DNA from: Oxyruncus cristatus
Lineage: Eukaryota; Chordata; Aves; Passeriformes; Cotingidae
Length of the DNA stretch: 64,000 nucleotides
Reading direction: 5' to 3'
NCBI GenBank assembly: GCA_013399855.1
Contig: VXAY01001100.1
Location: 124,001-188,000 of the forward strand
Shown: piece by piece, positions 47,377-59,700 of the stretch
Layout: the number at the start of each line of letters is the position of its first letter
Numbering within the stretch: position 1 is the stretch's first letter
Made by a program: the position numbers and the translations under genes
Notes under the pieces: model-generated
What the model was told of the DNA's origin: nothing
Database searches by the model: none
Seen by the model: only the letters and a program-made list of their open reading frames with translations

Positions 47377-49001
47377 TACAGATAAAAGTTTCCACACTGG
47401 TGGACACCAGGGTGATATTAATTTTACTGAATAAAAGACATCTGTCTTTATTTAAGAAAGTCCAACAAAAATTCTTTTAAAAAATCAGGATTTGTTGTAA
47501 TAAGCAGCTGCATTTCTAGCTCTGCTTTAAGATAGTTTTCTAGCCTTTTCCTTTTACCTTCCCTAGGTGAGTAACAAGACCCAGCTGAGATCCATTTAGC
47601 CACATTGGCTTTCAGGACCTCTCCCTTCTTGCCTCCCTGCCCTGGGCCAGAGCATGGCTGTGGAGACAGATGCCTGTGTGTCAGGAGAGGGCTCCCACTT
47701 GCCTCCAAATGGTTCCTTGACATGGCATCCCCGAAGAGTCTGTAATCCTTGTTTGCATTGGTCTGCATTGCCTAATATCCAGTGACTCAGCACCGTTCCC
47801 TGACACCCACTGGCATATTTTCCCACTCATTTTATACACTGTGAAACAGCCACTAATTCGATTTCATGGGTGAGGAATGAGCCTGCCCCACGTCGTCCTC
47901 CAGCACGTTACGTGGGATCTTATCAGGCAAGGAACTCTCACAGCCCCAGGAAAAGTTCAGCTGGCACCTCAGTAAAGGCTCAGTTTTGGGGAAAGATGGT
48001 TGCAAAGTGTTTATGGGAGCAATCATACAGGTCCAGGAAGCTGAGATATTTGCAGGGAAAGCACTAAGGGATAGTTACTGGGTGATTAATGACAGATGCC
48101 CAAGGAGAGGCACTAAACAAGCTATGGAGCAGCACTGGAACAGCCTCGAAGCCACTCCAGGAATGGACAGACGAGGCAGCTGCTGGTGTCTTCCTGCTCG
48201 GCGGGACGAAGAGACCCAGCTGATCCATCTTCAGCACCGTGCCTCGCTAGCCTGGCACTTCCATGCTGCTTCTCAGAGCTTGAGTACTGTCTGAATAGTC
48301 CTTAACACGAAGCAGGCATCCTTCTTGCCCTGGCAAAGGCACAGCCGCGCTGATTTACGGCCCTGCAGGACACGCCCGCACCAGTCCTGGGCTTAAAATA
48401 AGCAGATTGAGCTGTTTAAAAGGAATGAGCATAAAATTACTGGATTTTTCTGAGGTGTTTAAGGTTTTTAGCTTGCAAGTCATCTCTGTTTATTTTTCCC
48501 ATCATGTTCCACCAGCCTTCACCTGTGTTTTATGCAAGGCACAGGTGTGGCGTGTACACCTCAGAGGTTGCTTCATGGAGGGCATCCATACAGGGTAAGA
48601 AATGCTGTTTAACCAAGGAGCCATCAGGAGCGACAGCTTTCTCCCAGTACCGGACATGCTGTGCCAGTGGCTGGAAAAGGGAGAATTATGCATGAAGCTG
48701 GGTCCGTGAGCAGAGTGATGTACCTCCTGCGTGGCCACGAGTGACAGCACGCCTGCCTCAGCCCCAGCAGGTCCCACTGCCAGGAGCACACCACACATGC
48801 TGGGCACTGCCGTATCCCGGCATAAAGTGCCAGTAAATACCTAAATTCTAAAACCTGTAGGAAGCCAACTGGCCTTGGAGGAAGCAGTGAGCTTAGCACA
48901 GTAGGTGGTGATGGTGGTGAAGGGCTCACCCGTGGGACAAGAAGGCAGCACAAACCTTGTTTGCCGTGGTAAATTTGGACACTGGGAAAACAATGGCTAT
49001 T

Positions 49002-49149
49002 TCTCACAGAATTCACAGAATATTCTGAGTTGGAAGGGACCCACAAGGGTCATCAATTCTGACTGTTAAGTGAGTGGCCTGTACAGGGGTTGAGCCTGTG
49101 ACCTTGGCATTATTAGCACAGTTCTCTAACCAGCTGAGCTAATCTCAGG
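49002..49149 (-). mobile_element. tRNA-Ile-headed SINE with CR1 tail (TguSINE1-like)
   Basis: Read on the minus strand, the head (49149-49074) resembles tRNA-Ile. It has a good A box TTAGCTCAGCTGG (49142-49130), an AAT anticodon in GTGCTAATAATGCC, and a decayed B box GGCTCAACCCC (49096-49086). A CR1-like tail follows, with GGGTCCCTTCCAACTCAGAA and ATTCTGTGAATTCTGTGAG at 49002. This fusion is the structure of TguSINE1, described from zebra finch, which uses CR1 machinery for transposition. It is a decayed SINE, not a working tRNA gene. Confidence 0.85.
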
Positions 49150-52100
49150 ATCATATGTGATGCAAATCTTAAAAATAAGGTTTCTTTTTTCTATTAAACC
49201 AGCTGATCAGCCCCTGCTCCTGATGCCCTGTGATCATCTGTCATCAGATGTAGAATTCAGTTTCCTCATGGGCAGGTTCAGGCTGACTGGAGGAACTGCA
49301 CCTAAACCACGGGGCAGCACGTGGTGGGTACTAAAAATGTTAAAAGCGAGTATGTTCAGAGGAGGCAACTTCGGGTGTTGCCCATGGGTGTAAAAAGTTT
49401 AATCTCACTTTTTGAGAGGATCGCCGTGTCCTAAACCGATCTCACCGCCATTGGAAAAACAGTGCTTGTTATGTCTACGAGATCCCCAGGAACAAAGACA
49501 CAGCCACGTGTAAGTTGTGCACATATTGTGAGCACACACGTGACTGCAGACACGCTTTCTAAGGATTCAACCAGCTAGCAGAACAAGTGCTGTGTTTAAC
49601 ACACCAGCCTGACTGAAGGCAAAAGTTTAAGAAGCTTTGGCACAGTAGGAAACATTACTGAGACATTAGATATGTGGTTACGATATAGGGCGAGTCAAAC
49701 AGGAGAACTCACATCTAAAGAGGAAAAAGATTAGTCTCTGGAACAATTAGGAATATATTTCTTCTCAATAGATTTTTCCAAGATACATCTTCAGTCCTCC
49801 AAGGTAACCTCACCAAAGGGCATAATAGATAAGAAGAGTGATTGTGTGCATCAGAGCTATTGCATTTGCCATCTAATAATTTAAATGTTGAATACTAAAT
49901 GTTGTTACTGAGTGATTAAAAGGAGGGTACCTACAGAACAGTTGTTGCTTGAGCCAAATGTATCATGATTAGTGGCAGGCCCACAGCTTTAGTGATTATC
50001 TTGAACTGTCCCAGAGTGATTTGCTCATCCTAAGCAGCAGCTAGAAGAGCCTGTTTCACTTGCCTTTGCCAAACTGTAGCTGAGGCAGGACATGAAAAAT
50101 ATCTGTAAGCTAAGGAAAAACCCATAACCACAAGAACAGGAGACAAAATCTGTGTATGAATGAAGTTAGAGCAAAAAAGAAGGGGAGAAAAAGGGTTTCT
50201 AACCCAAAAGGAGGAATAAATATGTGAGAAAGCTTCTATACAGGAATGGGGGTGAAGAGTGGGAGAATGGGAGCAGAAAATGGTCTTCTAAAGAAAATTT
50301 TAAGAAGAAACCAAGTGGTGGATTGTTATGGTTGTTTCTTGGCACTGTGGGGTACACAGCTCCAGCTTCTGATTTTTTGTCTGGTGTCTCCACTTAATAA
50401 AGAGCAAGAAGTGAGATATATATCAATTGTGAGGTCAGTGGGGCTACTATAAGCTTACTCTGTCAGTAAGCATTGGACCTCCTCAGTATGTATGCAGCTC
50501 TGCTCTCAAACAGCTGCAGAGAACAGAAACAGAAAAATAGAAGTCTGCAATCAGAACCAGGGGAAAAAAAGGTCCAAAAGGGACAAGAAGCATAATCACA
50601 TGTCAGAAACTTCCCTATGAGGAGCAAGTTGGTGGCCTAAAACTCTTCCGCCTGGAAAGGTGAGAACTGAGGTGATAAGTCATAGGAGCAGGGAGCAGAG
50701 AGGGTCAAGCATTCGCAGTACTTTTTCCACTACAAGCCACTGGGAAGCATTGGCAGGACCCAGGTAAGAGCCAGAGCTGGAAAAGGCACGTGGACGTGGT
50801 CCTTCACAGAACGTCCCTGGCACTCCCGGCCCAAGGGTGCAACGACTGTGGGGCCGACAGGAGGCTCGGAATGTATTGGCTCAAGAAGTTGCCTCATCTG
50901 CCTCATCACTCATTGGGGGCGATCATTAGAGGAAGGATGTTACTTGCTGGTTCTTATTTCTCCACAGCCTGCTCATGCCATCACTGGAGACGGGCTACTG
51001 GACTGCAGGGACCTTCATCCTTATGCTGCCTTCTGATTTTGTTAATTAGATTGTGGAGGATGAATCAAAAGCAGCTTCTAGAATGAGTTAAGATGGATGG
51101 AAAAAACATGGATAGATTTGTTTTCCTTGGAGAGCAGCCACATGTAAATAGTGTAATTAGTTCTGGAAACAAGGAGTGTGTCTTAGCTAAAGTCCCAACC
51201 ACCTTCTCCTCTGTTCAGTCTTTGATACCTTTCCAGGAAAACAGCCTGAAGTCATGGGAAATTTTCCGATTCTTCACCCTCTGCAGAGAATTGCTGCCAG
51301 CAGTCTGCTTGGTCTAAGTGTACTTCAGATTCTCTTGAAATAATTTATTTGTAATTAATTTCCTTTTTTTTTTTTTTTTTTTGGCACAGAGTGAGAACAG
51401 ATCTCTTGACAGTCAGAAGTATTCATAAGGGTTTTGTATTTCCAGGCTGGATTGGAGTACCTCAGAGAAATACTGGGTGAAAACTGAACTCCTGACAGTA
51501 ATTTTATGCTCTGGAGAATGTGTAGACCTTTACTGCAGTACAGTAAATATGATAATAGAAAACACAAGAAAGAAAAAAAAGGAACTGAGTGCTTTTTCCT
51601 CATTATATCTTCCTATGAATTCATAATTCAACTGCATCATTCTACAAAGGGAAAATTTTGTATCATCTGCCTTATTTCTTTACCCCAAAGTTATTAAATC
51701 TGGCACGAAGAATGCATGACAGGAGTACAACATCTTCAGTGTGATCATTTCTCACCCAGTTTATAGGGCAGGCTGCTACACGATGTTCAGAATTAATGCC
51801 CTAAACAATTCCAGTGATGTGTTACTAAGAATGGTAAGATTTTAATTGCTTTCTGGCAGTTTTAGATTACACTTCACCCTGCACTGCATCTTCATTCTAC
51901 AGATGTGTAATTCTGGAGCTCTCTTCCAGCAGCAAACATTTTGGCAGCATTTGAGAAACAGCTGGTGTGTTAAAACTCAGAACGTGTTTCTAAGAGCCTG
52001 GTACTAGAGGGGTGTATGACAGTAATCACAGCGTTTTTCCCAGAGCCTATTTATAAAGATCAAAACCTTCCTCTGTCATCTATTCTCATGCTAGGTCTGC

Positions 52101-55100
52101 TGCTCCGTGGAAATCTATGAACAACCCACTACAGCAACATCAGGTTTTATTATTTTTAGAGGGGAGGGAAAGCAAAACGAGTTTATTCTTCTTCCTTCCG
52201 TCCTTCTCAAGCAGATCTCTGTAGTGTAGTGGTCATAACCAAGTAGGGATTTGACTGGAAGGTTAATGCTCTGTTTGCTTCACTTCATGTGATTTTGAAG
52301 GATTTGGTGGTATATTCAGTTGTGTAACTCTCTGCTATTGTTTTGAAATAGATTAAAACATTTGTAAAATTATCTATCTTACCAACACTTCTGTACTGAC
52401 ATGGCTCTCTGCTCTGGCCATTGCAATTTTCCCCTGGGAGGAGCTGGCTTGATAGCTCGCTAGTTTGAGTTAAACGACTTAAATGATAAGTGGCGTTTTG
52501 TTCTCATTACACTAAGAAAAGTCAATCAATATAAAGCGCATGAATGCATTAATACAGAAGCAGAAACCAAAGAAAACTGATATTAAATGGAAATTTAGGA
52601 TCCATTATATTGAACGCTACAACTCAATTTCCTGAACTAGAGTTGACAAACCACCAGTAAATGTCCAGCAGGGAGTAGTTCTGCCCTGATTACACTGACT
52701 AGATGATTTAATAGGTCTTTTTCCTCTCTAATACCTATGAACATATGAAAATCAATGGCAGCCCACTTAGTGGAAGTACCTTCCCTCTTTCACTCCAGAT
52801 GCACGGTTACCTACACAAAGTGGTGCTAACAGAGATGTGGGCTGTGTGTCACCTGGGGGGGAAAGCCTCCGACAGAAAGTCAGGGTCAAAATCTGAAGGA
52901 TTTCTTTTGAACTCTGGAAAATGCCTCCTCCTTTCCTGTGGAGGATCTTCAAGCAAAACCTTGTCCCAGGAGAGGAGGATGCCAGTTGTCAGATGCAGAA
53001 CAGAGTGGAGACCGGCTGGCAGCAGCGTGGGAGAGTGTGGGAGCTCTGCCCAGCATCCCTTCCCCTCCCACAGATCCTCCTGGGACGCTGGTCCCTGCAA
53101 ACCTGTGGAGAGAGGACGGGGATAGGGATGCAGCTGGGACCACACACTGACGTGTCCTTTGTGAAGGTTTCTCTTCCATTTAAGAGCCTTGATAAAACCT
53201 AACTGAGGAATATGCCAGACAGCTCAGCTGTGTGGCTTCATCCAGACTGGCCATCTGATCACGTTGTCCCACGGGCCGCGGAAAGGTTGTGTCTGAGGGG
53301 CGGAAGCAGCCGCCTCCTCTGTCTTGCCAAGGTTTTATTGTACTTTTCGTTCCTGAGCTGTCATTTCATTTAATTTCCAGTAGATGCTACTCTACTCTAG
53401 ATGCTCACTGGAGCCAGGAATCGCTCCTCACCCGAACGCCAGACCTTTACAGCAACACTTCCTTGGTTGTTTTCAGAATACAGGAAAGGAGCCTTTAGCC
53501 AGGAAAAGCCGATCGGTGGCATGATATGATTAATTAACAAGCGAAAAGGAAGGAGCAGGGCTCCGAACCAGATCCCACACTATGCCTATGCAGTGAAGCC
53601 TGTGGTGAAAGGCCAGTGCAGGACCGGATTCAATAATTTAAAAACATTTTAGTAAACAGTGGCAGGAATATGGGAAATCACATTATACATCAGCGCTGCT
53701 GGTAAGAAGCAAGCATGGGTGTGTGAAAAACAATAAAATCTTGGGTTTGGGTAGTGAAATTAGGGAAAATGGAATAAAATATCCTTCCTGAAAGAACAAA
53801 TTTGACCACAAATTGTTTCATGTTCCCATTTACAATATTGAATAATATTTGCACATCCTTTTTTTGACTATTTTTTTACGTATGGACCATGCTGGAAAGA
53901 AAAGGTAAGTTCCTTGCTCAAACTTATATTCGTGTTATTTGTAGTCACACTTTTTATGTGCTCATGCTGGAAGTGCTGGAAGGATTGTTCCCTGTGAAAG
54001 GAGGGAGGACACCTAATTTCCACAGGAGCCCTATCCCATATCAACTCCCCAGCATGATAAAGACCTACAGCACCCGCTTGCTGACTTCCCCGTTCAAAAC
54101 CTTTGCTTTCTGGACAGTACATGCCCTGCAACTCCTTCTCCTGCCCTTTCTTCCAAGGAGACAGGCTCATGCATGCTGACACCAAAATGAAACCAGAAAT
54201 TCTGTGAAATGATGGAAACGGTAAAAAAATGGAAGGAGGAAATGTTGCTCCAGACCATAATTAGTGAAATTTACTGTGAATATTAATGAATGGTGCCAAG
54301 CAAAGTTTTACCAACATTGCAACTCATCCCAAACGCCTTGGCTTTTCTTTCTCCCCATGATAATTATTCCAGTAAATTTTAAAATATGTGGCAGCATTAA
54401 CTTAATCTTTTATTTAGCTAGTAGGAAAAGGTTGCATTAGAGCTTTCCTGGAATAAATGTAAGTGTTCTTTAAGCTGAATGCATAATGGCAATTCCCCAT
54501 TCAGCTGGGAAATGCACTAAATATGGCTTTGTCAAATCTTGAGCTTTTATTGCAAGTGTCACGTTATCTGACCTTTTTCTTCAAGCTCTACTCACCCAAA
54601 TCATGGTATTATGGGAAAGTCTCAACTTTTAATAGAGGAATAAAGGTTTCTTGGTAGCTACCGAGAAAATGTTGATTCCAAAAGCTTCTAAAACAAGTAA
54701 GAAGAACATAAGCATCTATGGTAAAAAAGAAGTAACAGAGTTTCAGCTCTACACTTTGGGCCTTTGTAACCGTGAGCATTACAGACAATGTAACTGTGTG
54801 GGAAAACACATTATACAGTGGAGGAAAATGATTCAGGCACGTCCCCCTTTACCTGAGCAGCTGTACTTTGGGATCCCTGCCTGAACCTGGGAATCCCCTT
54901 TTCCAGGTGCCATTACATTTCCAGGCTTTAACACCATTCGTCAGTGCCGCCGAAGCCTGTGGGAGGGATTCAGCTCTGCTGAACCAAGATTAATTGAATT
55001 CCAATAGTATTATTTGTGCACCTGATAAGCTTTTAATCCCAACTTTTCAGACAAGACTGTAACCTTGCTAGGAGATTCCGGCTTCTTCCCTCTGCACCCT

Positions 55101-58100
55101 CACCACCACCATTTATCACCGTCTCGCTGAGCCTTGGTCCTCCCCCATGCCAGCTCCAAATCAGTTTGTTTCTCATTTGAACTTTCGCTTACCCCGGCGC
55201 AGGCAAGCTTTGCAAACAGGACGCTGCTGCTTTGCATAAAAGATAATCTTTGTTGGACACTTTGCGTGAGAACCGTAAGTTGGCATCAGGAGAAAGGCGG
55301 CTACGGAAGCATCCCAGGAACAGGACGTACACGGATCAGGCACCACTTGGCACAGCCACAGTACCAGTTATAAACACCCGGTCCTGTGCAGAGCAGAAGT
55401 TATGCCATGGTGTAGAGCTGCCCCAGCGTCGGCTCTGCCCTTACCTGCTGGTCCTTCCCGGTGCCTCCCACATCCCAAGGCTGCCCTCTCCCCTGCCAGG
55501 GGCCACAGGGGCTTCTGATGGGGCAAACACAGGGGGAAGTGAATCCTGCAGGCACACCATGAATGTCAGAAAAGCGAGGCTGCCATGCTCCAGCAGAACT
55601 GCAAGTACAGGTAGAGGGTGCAGATCCGAGGGTGCAGATCCAAGAGTGCTTCACAAAGGGGTAGTTTCCACGTGCCCTTGCAGTGCTGGACTAGAAGTAG
55701 GACTAGAAGGACTACCCCTGGGAGCCCTTGGGGTACCACAGGTCCCTGGACAGTGCCAGCTGTGTCCTGTCTCCTGCAGTGCTGGCCCCAGAGGGCTCAG
55801 CTTCAGCTGCTGGCGCTGCTGTCACCTCTTCCCAACCACAAAGGCAGGTGCCTCCTCATTCAAACCCACCAGAACGCTCTGTTTCCTCACTGCAGTGCAG
55901 GGAAGGGAAGACACAAGGATTTTCCCATTTTCTTTCAAATGAGAGATGATGGGCCAGTTTGGTAAAGAAAGGGGACGTGGTGATTGTGCCATTACTTTGC
56001 TGTGAGATCTCTAGTGAACCCTTTAAATGCTCCGTGCTGAGTTTACCCAACCGTGAGACACATGCAGACCTCACAGAGGTGTTCTGAGAATAACTGCAAT
56101 TTCACGTTCTCCAGGGTAAGCTGCTCAAACAGGGCAGAGCGTTGTGATTTATTGATGATTTCTTCGGCATTAAACATCTTAGTATTTTCCACAGGCCATG
56201 GTTCAGCCAGGAAAGACAGAGGATGCCGTAGTTGTGATCTTTTTTCCCTTCCATGCAAATGGGTAACCTAGGAAATATGCAAACACATCTGCCTAAATCA
56301 AAGCAGAATTTTCCTCCTCACCCATCCCTGCTCAGGCACAAATGATGGCAGCAATTAGGGAGGTTCAGAAATACTGATCAAACACGGAGAGAAAGATGAG
56401 AAGCACACGACTGCATATTCAAATAAGATAAGGTTAGTAAAGAAAAGGAATATTTCTTTAAAGGCCAGCTAATCCACTAGGAAAAACAAAGAGGCACTTA
56501 TTGTTATTATTTAATTCCATTTTCATGACAATGTTTTTGGCACCGAAGAGATACTTATTCTTCCACCTTCTTTGGTGTCTGTGTGAGACATTAATTCTCA
56601 GGTGATAAATGATAAACCAAATGAGACTTTTCCAGAAAAATGGAAAAGACTGAACTTATGCCTCAGCTACTCTTTAATTAAGGCAGCAGTTATGGTCTGC
56701 ACTATCTAAAACTCACAAGGTTGGGGTTTTTTTGCTTTATAGCTGGATGCAGCATGAACAATGTCCCTTGTACATCTCTGCCAGTGGTTTAATTGATCAC
56801 TGCACTGATTAGGTGCATGCAGGTGTCTGGGGGTTTCCTCTGAGAAGTTTTTGATATCTCATTATAGCGCTTACTCTGTGTTAACCCAGTGGTTTCTTAC
56901 ACCCTTTGCATCCCCACAGCAGAGCTGGCTGGGGTGTGGTGCTGAACACCGGCCAGTTTGGAGGAGACAGATGGGACTGCAGCTCGGGCACCCCATGTGT
57001 CCTCTTCTCAGCTCAGGTGTGAACGAGGCTGAGGTTACTGAGCAGCTCCAGAGCCAGGGAACTGCAAAGCCAGCGGCACGGGTGGCTGGCGCTTTGAAAC
57101 CCCGAATTGGAGCCCCTGGGTAAGGCAGGTTGCTGCAGCGGCAGCGGGATTATTTTTGTTGTTCAGGCTCCGCTTTCTGCGCATACCTTGGGCTGTCAGG
57201 AGCAGCACGAAGCACATGCTTTTGCACCACTGTGTATTAGAGCTTGCAGTCAAAGCTGGCGCGTGGGTGGGGAGGGGCTGGTTACACATCTCCGGCAGGA
57301 GCCCCAGCGGATGTCGAAACAGCCACAAGAAGAAAACATCTGCTCATTAGCAAAGCTGCTCCGTTTCAGACGCCGAGAGCACGCAAGCACCAACAAGCCC
57401 TGAGTGGAGGCCGCTCACATCTCAACCCCACGTCAGGCCTCAGTGTTTGGCCACCCTGACCCTCCAGCCTCTCGCTAACCCCGCTGTGCTCTGCAGCGTC
57501 CCCTGGCCTGCAGGTCAGTGCGCAATTCTGAGGGGGTTTTTTTCCCCCTGGCCGGCAGCATTGCTCACACTTCTTTTTCTCCTTCCTGCAAACACACTCA
57601 ATCAGGTACCAGCATTTTTCCCCAGTTTCCCTGACTTTTCTTTCCAGTAGCCTCCACATGCTACATCTCAGCTTTTTCTTCCCAAGGCCGTGAAAAGCCA
57701 GGAACATGATTTCCCATCCACTTTTCCTCTTGCTCCTTCCTGGGGCAAACCCTGTGGCAAACGCTCTGCCAGAAATGGCTTTGCCCTGTTTTTTAATTCG
57801 TGGGAAGCTGTTCATTGGTCTCACTCCCTTGGTGAAGTACAGACCCACACAACCTTGTTGCCTGCCCCAAATGTCCTGTGAGCTGTCCCACAGCTGCTTC
57901 ATCCGTGGGGACAGGCTCTCCAGGGGTTTCTTGTGGAAGGAGAGTGGCTTTGCCCTGAGATGGTCCATAGCAGGGACCAGGTTTATGTGGTGGCCCTGGC
58001 TGTGGAGTAAGCCTGTCCTCACCCCAGGCTCTCCTCTGAGTGAGGAGTTAGACAATCAACAGAAGGGAAGCAGGACCAAAGGAATGAGATCAGCAATGGT

Positions 58101-59489
58101 GTTTTTCACAAAGAAGCAGGAGTTAATTATCCAGGGGGATTTTTAGACAGGTAATACCAACTCTTCGTATTTTTCCCAATTACCTGGGCTGATGAGAGTC
58201 AGACACTTGGACCCTCATGTGCACCCACCTGGTCAATACACAGAGCTTTGGATTAGAGTATCTGTGAGAAATGAGCGCAGAAAGTGGTGGATCCTGGCCG
58301 AGCTGGACCTGTCCAGGCACCAAGTGCAAGAGCTGCCTTGCTGTGTGTGCCTGGCTCTGTGCGGAGGCGGGATTGATCCAGGAACCTCAACCAGACATGT
58401 CACAACATTTGCTTGCCAGGACAAAACAAAAGTCTGGAGCCCATATTTTCCATCCCTGGAACTTCAAGTGTACTTGAGGAGCCTGAAGTCTTTGACAGAG
58501 TTTTATACTTGCAGAGGGGGATTTTATTTTGAACATCCTTTAAATACTTTGTGGGTAGGAGTATTTCCAGTTTTGGAGTGGTGCGTGTATTCTGATAAAT
58601 AAAATCAGCCTACAGCGTGGACCTTTGCATGGGCAATCAATACAGCATTTATCTGCACTAGTGACTCACACAGCCTGTCATGGGCTTTGTCTATGTTATT
58701 TAATGTAAAGTTATCTTTAAATTAGCAAATATTTACATTGCAGATATTTTAACATCAATGAACAGATATTTTGCAATATGTATTTGTAAAAAGGATAGAA
58801 TTTTGCATCCTGTGACGTGCTGAAGTCTTCATAAACACGTCTCTCAAAATTAAAAAAAGGTTTTGGCACCATGTATATTGCATATCTCAAAAGAAAGAAA
58901 ACTCTAGATCAGAAGTATGGTGATAGCAGTTGAAACAAACACTTTTCCTAATCAAATTAATGTTTAGTCAAATCCTTTTATACTTCCCAACCCAAATGGT
59001 CTCATTGGCCCAAATTCTTCTCCCACTTTTTATTCCTAGAATAGATCTATTAAGGAATAACCCTGGGTTTGGTGCCTTGTAGACCAAGCTGGCCCAGAAG
59101 ACAGATCAGCTGTGTGAGGAGAGGAGGCAGAGTTCTATCTCTGCTGCTCAAACTTTGTGTTTTTGAATACAAGTGCTTGTAATTCCCTAGTTACTGCTCA
59201 CGGTAGTCATGGTCAACAGAGTCCCTTTCCATCTACACGGGCAGGCACTCCAGCAGCAGTTATCTAAACTCACAGAAGTCTGTTTCTGTAGGGAAGCCAA
59301 GCCACAAAGGGCTTCAAAACAATTGGTAGCCACTAGAGTGGAAGAAGTTCTCCAAAACATCCTTCTGAATTTTCCCCCTGAGACTTCAGAAGGACAGACA
59401 ATTCAAACTTCCACGATGACGCAGATTTGGCAGATTTGCAGGGATGCTCCCTGGGCTCTCAGTACCAACAGCTGAGCAATAGGATGAGT
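49150..59489. other. Gene-desert interval, no genes recognised
   Basis: Ten kilobases of mostly unique DNA. A T run lies at 51364-51382 and a 14-bp duplication at 55614-55641. GC-richer patches occur at 52840-53290 and 55400-55870. The longest open frames (55250-55942 plus, 57366-58055 minus) lie in GC-richer DNA and resemble nothing I know. AT-rich stretches at 54290-54600 and 52440-52700 contain homeodomain-type TAAT words and could be conserved non-coding elements, but this cannot be shown from one sequence. Confidence 0.5.
55614..55641. repeat. 14-bp tandem duplication
   Basis: GAGGGTGCAGATCC is present twice back to back (55614-55627 and 55628-55641). Confidence 0.95.
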
Positions 59490-59583
59490 TATAGAATCAT
59501 TAATGTCGGAAAAGACCTTCAAGATCATTAGAGGTGATCATAGAGACCATTAACCCAACACTGCCAGGTCCACCACTAAACCA
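59490..59583 (-). mobile_element. CR1 LINE, very short 3' fragment
   Basis: The plus strand shows TATAGAATCATTAATGTCGG, AAGACCTTCAAGATCATTAG and AACACTGCCAGGTCCACCAC, the antisense 3' end of a CR1 subfamily different from the neighbouring copy. It ends where the next CR1 tail begins. Confidence 0.85.
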
Positions 59584-59700
59584 TCACAGAATCACAGAAC
59601 ACGCTGAGTTGGAAGGGACACACAAGGATCATTGATTCCAACCCTAAGCCCTGAACAGGCCCATCCACAGGAGTCACACTTTTTGAACACTTCCTGCAAA
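59584..59700 (-). mobile_element. Second CR1-type 3' fragment, directly abutting the first
   Basis: It begins with ATCACAGAATCACAGAACAC, then TGAGTTGGAAGGGACACAC and AGGATCATTGATTCCAACCC, the CR1-X-like 3' end also used by the SINE at 49002. Similarity decays past about 59700. The order suggests a later insertion into or next to the first element. Confidence 0.82.

Larger units (their letters stand above)
42691..49001. other. Gene-desert interval (presumed LIN7C-BDNF intergenic)
   Basis: Unique sequence with scattered simple repeats. Short open frames (for example 45781-46203, 47448-47768, 47986-48294) have no family resemblance and no supporting splice signals. No tRNA, snRNA or LTR was recognised. 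The link to BDNF is inferred from conserved vertebrate order; BDNF itself is not in the window. Confidence 0.5.

Noticed and set aside
49074..49149. Possible functional tRNA-Ile(AAT) gene
   Set aside because: The B box is degraded, the acceptor ends do not pair well and the head is fused to a CR1 tail, so it is the head of a SINE.
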